DNA of 64,000 nt from Rathayibacter sp. VKM Ac-2857 (GTDB taxonomy: Bacteria; Actinomycetota; Actinomycetes; Actinomycetales; Microbacteriaceae): positions 930,001 through 994,000 of the forward strand of contig NZ_JABMLE010000001.1 of NCBI RefSeq assembly GCF_013205025.1, in the 5' to 3' direction. Below, one piece after another: positions 17,004 through 26,011 of this stretch (position 1 is its first letter; each line of letters starts with the position of its first letter). The notes beneath the pieces are model-generated. The model ran no database searches and had not been told where the DNA came from. It saw only the letters and a list, made by a program, of their open reading frames with translations. The position numbers and the translations under genes are program-made.

Positions 17004-17939
17004 GTGACGGGGACCGTCTACGCCGCCGGCGCCGTCTGCTGGCGGATCATCGAGGGGCGACTGCACGTCCTGGTGATCCACCGGCCGCACCGCAAGGACG
17101 TCAGCCTGCCCAAGGGCAAGGTCGATCCCGGCGAGTCGCTGCCCGAGACCGCGGTGCGCGAGATCCGAGAGGAGACCGGCTTCGCGGTCGCCCTCGGGGT
17201 GCCGCTCGGCACGGTGCAGTACGCGCTCCCGAACGGCCGCCCGAAGACCGTGCACTACTGGGCGGCCCGGGTGACCGAGAAGGCGGTGCTCGCCTCCGAC
17301 TTCGTGCCGAACCGCGAGGTCGAGGCGCTCGAGTGGGTCACGATCAAGCGCGCCCGCAGCTACCTGACCTACCCGCACGACATCGAGATCGTCGACGAGT
17401 TCGCCCGGATCGTCGCGCGCGGCACCCACGACACCTTCGCCGTCGTGGTGCTGCGGCACGCCAAGGCGGTGCCCGCGTCCTCCTGGGACGGGCGCGACTC
17501 CACCCGGCGTCTCAACCGCCGCGGCGACGAGGAGGCGGCCGCCGCGAGCCGCGCCGTCGCCGCCTGGCGGCCCCGTCGGCTCGTGACGAGCACGGCGAAG
17601 CGCTGCCGTGCCACGATCGCTCCGCTCTCCACGCTGCTGAAGCGGCCCGTCCGCCTTTCGGAGGACCTCAGCCAGGACGCGCACGAGCACGGCAGCGCCG
17701 ATGTCCGCGCCGTCGTCGGCAAGCGGGTCCGCGCGCGCAAGAGCGCGGTGCTCTGCAGCCACGGTCCGGTGATCCCCGAGATCCTGCGCGAGCTGGCTCT
17801 GGCCACCGCGACCCCGATCGGCCCGTACCTCGACGAGGCCTCGGACCTTCCGACGGGCGGCTTCGCCGTGGTGCACCTCTCGGTCGAGCACCCGGGCTCC
17901 GGGATCGTCGCCATCGAGACGCACGCACCGCTCGAGTGA
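17004..17939 (+). CDS. mutT1: MutT1-type NUDIX hydrolase fused to a histidine phosphatase
   Basis: A 311-residue two-domain protein. The NUDIX domain (about 1-135) has a full Nudix box, GKVDPGE followed by REIREETGF. The C-terminal domain (about 145-310) is a SixA-type histidine phosphatase with VVLRHAKA and the second His in VLCSHGPV. The mycobacterial homologue MutT1 hydrolyses 8-oxo-dGTP and diadenosine polyphosphates and is also encoded beside ppk, so the name rests on architecture and position. GTG start 4 bases after the ppk stop, so it shares that transcript. Substrate here is inferred. Confidence 0.9.
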   Translation: MTGTVYAAGAVCWRIIEGRLHVLVIHRPHRKDVSLPKGKVDPGESLPETAVREIREETGFAVALGVPLGTVQYALPNGRPKTVHYWAARVTEKAVLASDFVPNREVEALEWVTIKRARSYLTYPHDIEIVDEFARIVARGTHDTFAVVVLRHAKAVPASSWDGRDSTRRLNRRGDEEAAAASRAVAAWRPRRLVTSTAKRCRATIAPLSTLLKRPVRLSEDLSQDAHEHGSADVRAVVGKRVRARKSAVLCSHGPVIPEILRELALATATPIGPYLDEASDLPTGGFAVVHLSVEHPGSGIVAIETHAPLE

Positions 17940-18037
17940 GACCTCGCGCGAGACTCGACTGACCCCGCGCGCGGGACGCGGACCTGCCGCGCGAATACTG
18001 CTCCTCCGCGCTCCGCGGCGCCCGGGGCCGGCCCGTC

Positions 18038-18059
18038 GTTCACCGCGCGTTCACCGAGC
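18038..18059 (+). promoter_or_regulatory. PHO box upstream of pstS
   Basis: Two near-perfect 11-bp direct repeats, GTTCACCGCGC and GTTCACCGAGC, lie side by side. They match the classic actinobacterial PHO box bound by PhoP/RegX3-type regulators. A possible -10 hexamer TACTCT starts at 18087, 49 bases from the box start. The pst operon begins at 18154. Confidence 0.85.
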
Positions 18060-18153
18060 GGACGGGGCCAGGACACGACCCCTCCGTACTCTCGCTGGCG
18101 GGCCGCACCAAGCCCGTCCATCCCCCCTGCTTTCCTACCCGAAAGGGATACTT

Positions 18154-19251
18154 GTGCGTTTCTCGCGTCTCGGCCAGGCGGCCGTCATCGCCGCCGTCGC
18201 AGCCATCACGCTGACCTCCTGTGCTGCCAACGAAGGAGGCGCCGCCGCGGGCGAGTCCTCCGGCTCGGCCAGCACCCTCGAGGGCACCCTCAACGGCATC
18301 GGCGCCTCCTCGCAGGGCTCCGCCCAGGAGGCCTGGGTCTCCGCCTTCCAGCAGGCGAACACCGGCGTCACCGTGAACTACTCCCCCGACGGCTCCGGCG
18401 CGGGCCGTGAGGCCTTCATCGCCGGCGGCGCCGACTTCGCCGGCTCCGACCGCGCGCTCAAGCTCGAGGAGCTCGACGGCTCCTTCGGCAAGTGCGTCGA
18501 GGGCACCTCCGCCATCGACGTGCCGGCCTACATCTCGCCGATCGCGATCGTCTTCAACGTGGAGGGTGTCGACGAGCTCAACCTCGACGCCGCCACCATC
18601 GCGGGCATCTTCAAGGGCACCATCACCACCTGGAACGCCCCCGAGATCGCCGCGCTGAACCCCGACGCGACGCTCCCGTCCTCGAACATCACCGCCGTGC
18701 ACCGCTCGGACGACTCGGGCACCACCGAGAACTTCGCCGCGTACCTCAACGCGACCGCGCCCACCGTGTGGGACGCCGAGCCCGACGGAGTCTGGCCCTA
18801 CCAGGGCGGCGAGGCGGCCCAGGGCACCTCGGGCGTCATCGACACCGTCACCAACGGCCAGAACACCATCGGCTACGCCGACGCCTCGCGCGCCGGTGAC
18901 CTCGGCACCGCCAAGGTCAAGGTCGGCGACGACTTCGTCGAGTACTCGCCCGAGGCCGCTGCCGCGATCGTCGACGCGTCGCCCGAGGCGACCGACCGTC
19001 CCGAGAACGACATCGTCTACGAGATCGACTACGCCTCCGAGGAGGCCGGCGTCTACCCGGTCGTCCTGGTGAGCTACCTCATCGCCTGCCAGGAGTACCA
19101 GGACGCGGCGACGGGCGAGCTCGTCAAGGCGTACCTCGGCTACGTGACCAGCGAGGCCGGACAGGAGGAGGCCGCCACCTCCGCCGGCGCCGCACCGCTC
19201 TCGTCCGAGCTGTCGGCCCAGGTCGCCACCGCGATCGAGTCGATCAAGTAA
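18154..19251 (+). CDS. pstS: Phosphate-binding lipoprotein PstS
   Basis: Extracytoplasmic phosphate receptor of the PstSCAB ABC importer. The signal peptide ends in the lipobox LTSC, lipidating Cys at about residue 23, and a Gly/Ser linker follows. Phosphate-binding segments are present: GIGASSQGSAQEAWVSAFQ, DGSGAGREAF, the DFAGSDRAL loop and HRSDDSGTTENFAAYL. The 365 residues are normal length. The start is a GTG with AAAGGGATACTT upstream. It leads the pst operon behind the PHO box. A strong hairpin separates it from pstC and probably lets PstS be made in excess. Confidence 0.96.
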   Translation: MRFSRLGQAAVIAAVAAITLTSCAANEGGAAAGESSGSASTLEGTLNGIGASSQGSAQEAWVSAFQQANTGVTVNYSPDGSGAGREAFIAGGADFAGSDRALKLEELDGSFGKCVEGTSAIDVPAYISPIAIVFNVEGVDELNLDAATIAGIFKGTITTWNAPEIAALNPDATLPSSNITAVHRSDDSGTTENFAAYLNATAPTVWDAEPDGVWPYQGGEAAQGTSGVIDTVTNGQNTIGYADASRAGDLGTAKVKVGDDFVEYSPEAAAAIVDASPEATDRPENDIVYEIDYASEEAGVYPVVLVSYLIACQEYQDAATGELVKAYLGYVTSEAGQEEAATSAGAAPLSSELSAQVATAIESIK

Positions 19252-19260
19252 TCTCCCCCT

Positions 19261-19304
19261 CGTGACGCGGCCCCGGACCTCCACCGGTCCGGGGCCGCGT
19301 CACG
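19261..19304 (+). terminator. Strong hairpin between pstS and pstC
   Basis: A perfect 19-bp stem (5' arm 19261-19279, 3' arm 19286-19304) with loop TCCACC starts 9 bases after the pstS stop. No long T-run follows. In other bacteria such structures give partial termination and protect the pstS message; that role is inferred here. Confidence 0.8.
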
Positions 19305-19344
19305 GCTCGGCCTCCTCCCCCACACCGAACGCAGGGACACCCAC

Positions 19345-20289
19345 ATGACCACCGCAGAGCGGCCCGTCGGCGCCATCAAGGCGAAGCAGCGGCCCGCAGA
19401 CCGGATCTTCTCCGGAACGGCAGTCGCCTCCGGCGCGCTGATCCTCGTCATCCTCGCCGCCGTCGCCCTCTTCCTGGTCGTCCAGTCGATCCCGGCCCTC
19501 ACGGCCTCCCCGGACACGATCTCCGGCGGCGCGGGCTTCTGGTCCTACGTCGGCCCGCTGGTGTTCGGCACCGTCTACGCCGCCGGACTCGCGATGGTGA
19601 TCGCCGTCCCCATCGCGATCGGGATCGCCCTCTTCATCTCGCACTACGCCCCGCGCAAGCTCGCGCAGGGCCTCGGCTACGTGATCGACCTGCTGGCCGC
19701 CGTGCCGTCGGTCGTCTTCGGCCTCTGGGGCATCACCGTCCTGGCCCCCTTCGTCCAGCCGTTCTACGCGTTCCTCACGGACGCCTTCGGCTGGTTCCCG
19801 CTCTTCAACGGCCCCGTCTCCGGCACCGGCCGCACGATCCTCACCGTCGCCCTCGTGCTCGCGGTCATGATCCTGCCGATCGTCACCGCCATCTCGCGCG
19901 AGGTCTTCCTGCAGACGCCGACGCTGCACGAGGAGGCGGCGCTCGCCCTGGGTGCGACCCGCTGGGAGATGGTCCGCGTCGCGGTCCTGCCCTTCGGCCG
20001 CCCCGGCATCATCTCCGCGTCGATGCTCGGCCTCGGCCGCGCGCTCGGCGAGACGATGGCGGTCGCCATCGTGCTCTCGCCCTCGTTCGTCGTGAACTTC
20101 GCGCTGCTGCAGTCGACGAACTCGAACACCGTCGCCGCGAACATCGCGCTGAGCTTCCCCGAGGCCTACGGCCTCAAGATCAACGAGCTCGTCGCCTCCG
20201 GCCTGATGCTCTTCGTCATCACGCTGCTGGTCAACATGCTCGCCCGCTACATCATCAACCGCCGCAAGGCCTTCTCGGGAGCGAACTGA
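19345..20289 (+). CDS. pstC: Phosphate ABC transporter permease PstC
   Basis: Inner-membrane subunit of the phosphate importer, 314 residues with six predicted membrane helices after a short cytoplasmic N-terminus. The ABC-coupling EAA loop reads EEAALALGATRWEMVRVAVLP. The transport-related segment GIALFISHYAPRKLAQG is typical of PstC. It starts with ATG at 19345, preceded by GCAGGGACAC, and its stop overlaps the pstA start by one base (TGATG), so the two permeases are coupled. Confidence 0.95.
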   Translation: MTTAERPVGAIKAKQRPADRIFSGTAVASGALILVILAAVALFLVVQSIPALTASPDTISGGAGFWSYVGPLVFGTVYAAGLAMVIAVPIAIGIALFISHYAPRKLAQGLGYVIDLLAAVPSVVFGLWGITVLAPFVQPFYAFLTDAFGWFPLFNGPVSGTGRTILTVALVLAVMILPIVTAISREVFLQTPTLHEEAALALGATRWEMVRVAVLPFGRPGIISASMLGLGRALGETMAVAIVLSPSFVVNFALLQSTNSNTVAANIALSFPEAYGLKINELVASGLMLFVITLLVNMLARYIINRRKAFSGAN

Positions 20290-21398
20290 TGGTCACGATG
20301 ACTCCGCCCCGCCAGCGCCGCGTCGAGGACGCGGTCCCTGCGCCGGTCAACACGCTCACCAGCGGCCAGCTGCCCAAGTGGGCGCCCGTCGCCCTCCTGG
20401 TCGGCAGCCTCGCCGTGATGGCGCTCGTCTACGCCCTCCTCGCCGTCACCGGCACCACCCAGGGCTTCGACGTCGTCGGCACCGTCTTCTTCGGCGCCGT
20501 GCTCTACACGGTCGCCGTCTTCGTCCTCGCCCGCCTCGTCGAGGGCCCCCGCCGTGCCACGGACCGGGTCGTCACCACCCTGGTCACCGCCGCGTTCGTC
20601 GTGGCGCTGATCCCGCTGATCTCGCTGATGTACACGGCGGTCACCGCCGGCGCCGCACGCTTCGATCTCACCTTCTTCACCTCGTCGATGCGCAACGTCG
20701 TCGGCGAGGGCGGCGGCGCCCTGCACGCCATCATGGGCACGCTGATCATCACGGCACTGGCCGCGGTCATCTCGATCCCGATCGGTCTGATGACGGCGAT
20801 CTACCTGGTCGAGTACGGCCGGGGCGCTCTCGCCCGCGGCATCACCTTCTTCGTCGACGTGATGACCGGCATCCCCTCGATCGTCGCCGGCCTCTTCGCC
20901 TACGCCCTGCTGGTGCTGCTCTTCGGCGACGGCATCCGGATGGGCTTCGGCGGCGCGATCGCGCTGTCGGTGCTGATGATCCCGGTCGTCGTGCGCTCCA
21001 CCGAGGAGATGCTGCGCCTGGTCCCGAACGAGCTGCGCGAGGCGTCCTTCGCCCTCGGCGTGCCCAAGTGGCTCACCGTCGTGAAGATCGTCCTGCCGAC
21101 CTCGATCGCCGGCATCGTCACGGGCGTCATGCTCTCGATCGCCCGCGTCATCGGCGAGACCGCTCCGCTGCTCATCGTCGCCGGGTTCACCCAGTCGATG
21201 AACTACAACCCCTTCGACGACCGGATGATGACCCTCCCGGTCTACGTGTTCCGCCAGTACGCCGACCAGGGTGCGGACGCCGCCGCCTACATCGATCGGG
21301 CCTGGACCGGCGCGCTGGTCCTCATCCTGATCGTCATGCTCCTCAATCTGCTCGCTCGCCTGGTCGCGCGCATCTTCGCCCCCAAGCTCGGCCGCTAA
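20289..21398 (+). CDS. pstA: Phosphate ABC transporter permease PstA
   Basis: Second permease, 369 residues. A long N-terminal part holds two extra hydrophobic segments (about 35-57 and 62-80), followed by the six-helix core. The EAA-type loop is ELREASFALGVPKWLTVVKIVLP. GLMTAIYLVEYGRG and GIPSIVAGLFAYAL are family motifs. The ATG overlaps the pstC stop by one base. The extended N-terminus is common in actinobacterial PstA. It acts with PstC and PstB in phosphate uptake. Confidence 0.95.
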   Translation: MVTMTPPRQRRVEDAVPAPVNTLTSGQLPKWAPVALLVGSLAVMALVYALLAVTGTTQGFDVVGTVFFGAVLYTVAVFVLARLVEGPRRATDRVVTTLVTAAFVVALIPLISLMYTAVTAGAARFDLTFFTSSMRNVVGEGGGALHAIMGTLIITALAAVISIPIGLMTAIYLVEYGRGALARGITFFVDVMTGIPSIVAGLFAYALLVLLFGDGIRMGFGGAIALSVLMIPVVVRSTEEMLRLVPNELREASFALGVPKWLTVVKIVLPTSIAGIVTGVMLSIARVIGETAPLLIVAGFTQSMNYNPFDDRMMTLPVYVFRQYADQGADAAAYIDRAWTGALVLILIVMLLNLLARLVARIFAPKLGR

Positions 21399-21413
21399 CC
21401 CTAAGGATCTCCG

Positions 21414-22193
21414 TTGTCCAAGCGCATCGAAGTCAACGACCTCAACGTCTACTACAGCAAGTTCCTCGCGGTCGAGGGAGTCGGTCTCACCATCGAGCCC
21501 CGCACGGTCACGGCGTTCATCGGGCCCTCCGGCTGCGGCAAGTCGACCTTCCTCCGCACGCTCAACCGCATGCACGAGGTCATCCCCGGCGCGTACGTGG
21601 ACGGCGAGGTGCTGATCGACGGCAACAACCTCTACGGCCCGGGTGTCGACCCGGTGCTCGTCCGCCGCCAGGTGGGCATGGTCTTCCAGCGCCCCAACCC
21701 GTTCCCGACGATGTCCATCCGCGACAACGTCCTGGCCGGGGTGAAGCTCAACAACCGCCGCATCTCGAAGTCCGACGCGGACGACCTCGTCGAGAAGTCG
21801 CTCCAGGGCGCGAACCTCTGGAACGAGGTCAAGGACCGGCTCGAGAAGCCCGGCTCCGGCCTCTCCGGCGGCCAGCAGCAGCGCCTGTGCATCGCCCGCG
21901 CCATCGCCGTCTCCCCCGACGTGCTGCTGATGGACGAGCCCTGCTCGGCCCTCGACCCGATCTCGACCCTCGCGATCGAGGACCTGATCGAGGAGCTCAA
22001 GAACGAGTACACGATCGTGATCGTGACCCACAACATGCAGCAGGCCTCGCGCGTGTCGGACCGCACCGCGTTCTTCAACATCGCGGGCACCGGCAAGCCC
22101 GGCAAGCTCATCGAGTACGACGACACCGCCACGATCTTCTCGCGGCCGTCCGTCCAGGCGACCGAGGACTACGTCTCGGGCCGCTTCGGTTGA
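21414..22193 (+). CDS. pstB: Phosphate ABC transporter ATPase PstB
   Basis: Energises phosphate uptake. The 259 residues have Walker [11 protein letters not shown]-loop region [15 protein letters not shown], signature LSGGQQQRL, Walker [12 protein letters not shown] and the switch His in VTHNM. The TTG start at 21414 is supported by AAGGATC upstream, and the second residue begins the usual [16 protein letters not shown]. It is the last gene of the operon; two hairpins follow. Confidence 0.97.
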   Translation: MSKRIEVNDLNVYYSKFLAVEGVGLTIEPRTVTAFIGPSGCGKSTFLRTLNRMHEVIPGAYVDGEVLIDGNNLYGPGVDPVLVRRQVGMVFQRPNPFPTMSIRDNVLAGVKLNNRRISKSDADDLVEKSLQGANLWNEVKDRLEKPGSGLSGGQQQRLCIARAIAVSPDVLLMDEPCSALDPISTLAIEDLIEELKNEYTIVIVTHNMQQASRVSDRTAFFNIAGTGKPGKLIEYDDTATIFSRPSVQATEDYVSGRFG

Positions 22194-22208
22194 GCCGCCG
22201 GCCGCACA

Positions 22209-22246
22209 CGGAAGAGCCGCACTCCCTCGGGGGTGCGGCTCTTCCG
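22209..22246 (+). terminator. Terminator of the pst operon
   Basis: CGGAAGAGCCGCAC and GTGCGGCTCTTCCG pair perfectly across a TCCCTCGGGG centre, 15 bases after the pstB stop. Confidence 0.8.
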
Positions 22247-22303
22247 CTGTCCGGGGCCAGTGCGGTCCGCCGGCAGCGGCCGACTCCGTGCCGGGAATGC
22301 AGA

Positions 22304-22334
22304 AGAGCCGCACCCCTTCGCGGGGTGCGGCTCT
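22304..22334 (-). terminator. Terminator of the sigK-rskA operon
   Basis: AGAGCCGCACCCC and GGGGTGCGGCTCT form a 13-bp stem around TTCGC. It serves the minus-strand rskA gene, ending 25 bases away, and perhaps pstB too. It shares AGAGCCGCAC with the pst terminator nearby, so one may be a copy of the other. Confidence 0.75.
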
Positions 22335-22358
22335 CGTGCGCTCGGTGCTGTCGCGGCG

Positions 22359-23222
22359 TCAGGCGGTCGCGATGGCGAGGATCGGGTCCGTGGTCGGCGC
22401 CTCGGAGCCGCCCGCGTCCTCGACGGTCACGGCGACGACGGCGCCCTCGGCGAGCGTCCCCTCGAGCGGAGCGACCGTGCGGCCGTCACCGCCGTCGAAG
22501 GTGCCGGCCGAGACCGGTCCGGACGAGCCGATGTACCAGAGCTCGTAGGTCTTGTCGTCGGGCAGGGGGGCGAGGTCGTCGACGACGAGCGCCGAGCGGC
22601 CGAGCGAGGCCGACCAGACGAGCGTCGCGGTCTCGCCGGTGGCGACGGCGCCGGCCGTCTCCTGCACGTCGGGAGCGCTGCGGATCTGCTCGAGGGCGGT
22701 CAGCTGCTGGCTCTGGCTCGTGTCGGGGGTGAGCAGGGGCGGGAGGGCCACTCCCCCGACGACGATGACGGCCGCAGCGGCGGCCGCGGAGAGATACACG
22801 GCGGGGCGGGTGAACCAGCGGCCGCGGGCCCGGGCCTCGGCGCCGTGGCGGCCGGAGGACGTCGTGGCGGCGGACGGTCCGGCGGCGGTCGGCGATGGCT
22901 CGACGGCGTGCAGGGTCGGCGCGGCCGCACGGTCGTCGGCGGCCTCCTCGGCCGGAGCATCGGCGGCGTCATCCCGCGGGAGCTGAGGGGTGCTGGCGAT
23001 CAGCGCCATCAGGTCGGCCTTCAGGGCCGGCGAGGGCGCGACCTGCGGCGCCTCGGCGGCGAGCGCCTCGGCCACGGCGGAGAAGGCGTCGGCCTCGCCG
23101 CGTGCCTCCGGATTCTCGTCCAGGAATCTCTCGTACCGGGCGCTCTCGTCCGGGGTGAGGATGCCGAGTGCGTGTCCTGCTGCGAGTTCGCGCGGGTCTT
23201 CGGGGAGTTGCACGTCGTTCAC
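22359..23222 (-). CDS. rskA: Anti-sigma factor, RskA type
   Basis: Membrane anti-sigma factor of 287 residues. The cytoplasmic N-terminus (about 1-75, ELAAGHALGILTPDESARYERFL) is the anti-sigma domain. A Pro/Ala-rich linker leads to one membrane helix (about 141-160, VYLSAAAAAAVIVVGGVALP), then an extracytoplasmic RskA domain with TYELWYIGSSGPVSAGTF. It should hold SigK inactive until proteolysis releases it. GTG start overlapping the sigK stop by 4 bases. Confidence 0.9.
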   Translation of the reverse strand: MNDVQLPEDPRELAAGHALGILTPDESARYERFLDENPEARGEADAFSAVAEALAAEAPQVAPSPALKADLMALIASTPQLPRDDAADAPAEEAADDRAAAPTLHAVEPSPTAAGPSAATTSSGRHGAEARARGRWFTRPAVYLSAAAAAAVIVVGGVALPPLLTPDTSQSQQLTALEQIRSAPDVQETAGAVATGETATLVWSASLGRSALVVDDLAPLPDDKTYELWYIGSSGPVSAGTFDGGDGRTVAPLEGTLAEGAVVAVTVEDAGGSEAPTTDPILAIATA

Positions 23223-23794
23223 AGGGCCACCCCCATCTCTTCTCTCAGTCGTATCATCCCGTCGCGCAGGCGCGTTTTTATGGTACCGACGGGGCAGTTC
23301 AGGATCCCGGCGATCTCGCTGTGCGAGTAGCCGCCGTAGTACGCGAGCTGCAGCGCTTGCCGCTGGAGCTCGGTCAGGCGCCCCAGTGCGGCGGTGACCT
23401 TCTCGTGCTCGAGGGACACCTCCGCCTGCTCGGCGACCTGGTCGTAGTCGCGACCGAGGTCGCGGATTCCTATGCGGACGTCCCGATCACGGCCCGCTTG
23501 GGCCGCGCGAACCCGATCGATGGCCCTGCGGTGTGCCATCGTGAGGATCCAGGTCGTCGCACTTCCCTTATTCGGAGCGAACCGTCCAGCGGTTTGCCAG
23601 ATCTCGAGGAAGACCTCCTGGGCCACCTCCTCGGACTGCGCCCGGTCGACGAGCACCCGCGTGATCAGGCCGAGGACGCGCGAGGCGACGAGGTCGTAGA
23701 GCTGCGAGAACGCGGCCTGCTCACCCGCGGCGATGCGCTCGAGGAGTGCGCCGAGGTCGGGTGCGGTGCCCTCGGCGGTGGTGTCGTCGCTCAT
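23219..23794 (-). CDS. sigK: ECF RNA polymerase sigma factor, SigK type
   Basis: A 191-residue ECF sigma factor. Region 2 includes LYDLVASRVLGLITRVL and the -10 recognition part SATTWILTMAHRRAIDRVR. Region 4 includes LQRQALQLAYYGGYSHSEIA with NCPVGTIKTRLRDGMIRLR. It is coupled by 4-base overlaps both to the upstream membrane-protein gene and to downstream rskA. Pairing with an RskA protein supports the SigK name; the regulon is unknown. Confidence 0.92.
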   Translation of the reverse strand: MSDDTTAEGTAPDLGALLERIAAGEQAAFSQLYDLVASRVLGLITRVLVDRAQSEEVAQEVFLEIWQTAGRFAPNKGSATTWILTMAHRRAIDRVRAAQAGRDRDVRIGIRDLGRDYDQVAEQAEVSLEHEKVTAALGRLTELQRQALQLAYYGGYSHSEIAGILNCPVGTIKTRLRDGMIRLREEMGVAL

Positions 23795-24228
23795 GCGCCC
23801 TGCCCTGCTCGCGCCCGGGACTTCAGATTCCGGGTCATCCAGAAGGCTGTCACGGCGAGTCCCGCGATCAGGACCGACACTTCGAGCGGAAGCGTGAGGA
23901 ATCGGACGTCGATCGCGAGTCCGCCGACCTCGATCAGCGCCGGCGCGGCCATCCGCGGGGCCAGCCAGAGGGCGATGACCGCCATCAGCGCGGCGGTCAG
24001 GCCGGCATAGCTGCGCGGGCGGATCAGGACCCAGAGGCCGGCGGCGATGTCGAGGACGGCGAGCGTGCGCATCAGCGCCCCCTGCGAGAAGACGACGCCG
24101 TTGCCGAGGAGGGCCCCGACCTCGTCGTCGACGCTCGCGGCGGAGAGGAGGAGGAGAGCGGCGATGACGAGGAGGGCGAGACCGGCCCACCACCGCGCGC
24201 CGATCCGGAGCGCCCTGCGGTTCTTCAT
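23791..24228 (-). CDS. Four-span membrane protein leading the sigK-rskA operon
   Basis: A 145-residue protein with a basic N-terminus (MKNRRALRIGARWW) and about four membrane helices. Its stop overlaps the sigK start in ATGA, so it is the first gene of a three-gene unit. The family is not recognised; the pattern of helices is loosely DoxX-like. In mycobacteria a membrane protein encoded near sigK takes part in the same stress response, which is only a hint. The ATG at 24228 is chosen because it opens the basic N-terminus. Upstream in-frame codons add an unlikely charged extension. Confidence 0.7.
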   Translation of the reverse strand: MKNRRALRIGARWWAGLALLVIAALLLLSAASVDDEVGALLGNGVVFSQGALMRTLAVLDIAAGLWVLIRPRSYAGLTAALMAVIALWLAPRMAAPALIEVGGLAIDVRFLTLPLEVSVLIAGLAVTAFWMTRNLKSRARAGQGA

Positions 24229-24536
24229 TCCGGATGTCGCCTGTCTGTCGGGGACTCTGCCGGGAGGGGAGGACTGGAGCCTCCGACCGCCCGCCACTGG
24301 GCCCTCGCCCGACCCTTCGGGATCCGCTGCCGGATGCTGTCGAGTGGAGAAGGGGCCGGACCGCAGAAACGCCTCTCGGCGCGAGGCCGCTCGAAGCGGC
24401 TATAAGTGGAGCCCGGGGTTACTGCGATCCGGCCACGACCAGTGTACCGGCTGTCCCCCGGGGGCCCGCGAGGGCCGTTCGCGGAGCGAGAACGCGGGGT
24501 GCCGCTGCGCGGAGGGATCGGGTAGCGGTCCCGGTC

Positions 24537-25166
24537 CTACTCCAGCGAGTCGCTCCGCCAGAGGCGCGCGCAGCTCACCAGTTCGGCCGCGGTGGTCGAG
24601 AGCCGCAGGGCGCGGGTGGTCAGCTGGCTCGCGCGCGGTCCGTCGATGAGCTCGACGTCGTCGGCCACCGAGGCGGCACCGGAGGCGCTCACGCGGCAGA
24701 AGGCGGCGGCCCGGTCGAGGGCGACGGCGAAGTCGCCGTCGAACACGCCGCGGAGGATGCGGTCGGCCAGCTCGGTGATCTCGGCCGGTCCGGTCGGCGT
24801 GACCGCGCCGGCGACGACCGGGTCGATGGTCGCCGAGAGCTCGACGCCGCGCTGGTAGAGGTAGCTCGTGCTCTCCGGGTCCTGCCGGATCACGAGCCGC
24901 AGCAGGTAGATGCGCCAGAGGGCGCCGGGCAGGCTGGACGGGCTCGATCGGGCCCAGAGCTCGGCGAGCGCGTCGATGCCGTTGTGGTCGGTGTACTCGA
25001 CCAGCCGGTCGATGACCACCGGGTCCGGGTCCTCGCGCACGCGGCTGAGCAGCGCGATCGCCGTCTCGTGCGCGACCCGGCTGATCTGCGCCGGGTCCTC
25101 CCCGCCCTGGAACGCCTCGAAGACGCGGGAGGGGAACTTGGTCGGCTTGTGGAAGCCGTCTGTCAT
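24537..25166 (-). CDS. Conserved hypothetical helical protein
   Basis: A 209-residue, mainly helical and soluble protein without signal peptide or membrane segment. It opens MTDGFHKPTKFPSRVFEAF and contains DRLVEYTDHNGIDALAELWA and GALWRIYLLRLVIRQDPE. No enzyme motif is seen. A good ATG and normal codon use show that it is real. It stands alone between the sigK operon (reading away from it) and tRNA-Lys. I do not recognise the family. Confidence 0.75.
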   Translation of the reverse strand: MTDGFHKPTKFPSRVFEAFQGGEDPAQISRVAHETAIALLSRVREDPDPVVIDRLVEYTDHNGIDALAELWARSSPSSLPGALWRIYLLRLVIRQDPESTSYLYQRGVELSATIDPVVAGAVTPTGPAEITELADRILRGVFDGDFAVALDRAAAFCRVSASGAASVADDVELIDGPRASQLTTRALRLSTTAAELVSCARLWRSDSLE

Positions 25167-25302
25167 GGGGCCGCCTTCCGCGGTCGGGCGGGGCGCGCGG
25201 ACGCGTCCTGCTTCGTGGGGGTTCGAGGAGGGTAACGCCTGCGCCTGTGCGGGTATGCCCGACGCCGGTCCGGGCGCGCGGGAGCGCTACCCTGGATGCC
25301 GC

Positions 25303-25375
25303 GGGCCTCTAGCTCAGTTGGCAGAGCAGCGGACTTTTAATCCGCGGGTCGTCGGTTCGAGCCCGACGGGGCCCA
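25303..25375 (+). tRNA. tRNA-Lys (anticodon TTT)
   Basis: A 73-base cloverleaf without encoded CCA. The acceptor stem is GGGCCTC with GGGGCCC (one T:G pair) and discriminator A. The D arm is AGCTCAGTTGGCAGAGC. The anticodon loop CTTTTAA in the stem GCGGA/TCCGC reads TTT. The T arm is GTCGGTTCGAGCCCGAC. Genes just beyond its 3' end look accessory, as is common at tRNA genes. Confidence 0.97.
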
Positions 25376-25555
25376 CTTCTCCGCTTCCTCCCTACGTCGT
25401 CCACGCCGCGCAGCCGTTCGCCGGACAGCACTCGGTGGCGATGGTCGGGGTCGGATCCGCGGTGGGGATCCGCGTGGCGGTCACGACGGCCGGCCGAGTT
25501 CCCGTCGTCCTGCGTCAGAGCTTCGTCATGAGAACCGACAGAAGTGCCGATCCGA

Positions 25556-26011
25556 TCAGCCGTGAACGAGCGCGCCACCGCGATATGCCGCGGCGACGAC
25601 CTTGTAGTCGCTTCGCACTGAAGCGGCGGTGACAGCGCCGAGGCCCGTCAGGTAGCGGACATGGACACTCGCCATGTGCAGGCGGCGATACTGAGCCGCG
25701 ACGCCGGGGTACAGCAGGGCGACGATGTCGTTCACGCCCAACGCGCGATCACCGCCGCCGATGTAGCCCTTGTGCCGGATCGCGAAGCGGTCCTCCATGA
25801 CGAGGCGAGGGCTCACCGCCGCCACCTTCGAAGCGGAGTCGAAGACCGGATCGGCGATCAGCGCCCCCTTCACGAGGTGGTAAGCGGAGTAGAAGTAAGC
25901 GACCGCGAATCACTCATCGTGCAGTGCGTCGAAAGTCTCGGCCGAATTCTTGAAGTCGGCAGCCCGGGCGGCGCACGCACTGACGTCCTTCAGCGCCGGA
26001 GTTCCACTCAC
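25556..26011 (-). pseudogene. HEPN-like nuclease-type gene interrupted by an in-frame TGA
   Basis: Read from a GTG at 26011, this 152-codon frame stays open except for a TGA at codon 34 (25910-25912). Both sides are in the same frame and read as one protein: DFKNSAETFDALHDE before the stop and FAVAYFYSAYHLVKGALI after it. A single G-to-A change in a TGG Trp codon explains the break. The middle part has the helix pattern of HEPN proteins and an R-x4-H motif (RFAIRH, residues 75-80), the catalytic motif of HEPN RNases. The end, VAAQYRRLHMASVHVRY, also fits. The GTG overlaps the stop of the gene before it, so the pair looks like a toxin-antitoxin or defence module. A shorter product from the GTG at 25873 is possible. 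The HEPN call is by pattern only. Confidence 0.6.

Noticed and set aside
25309-25578. 89-codon minus-strand frame across tRNA-Lys
   Set aside because: It covers the tRNA in antisense and has no protein-like features.
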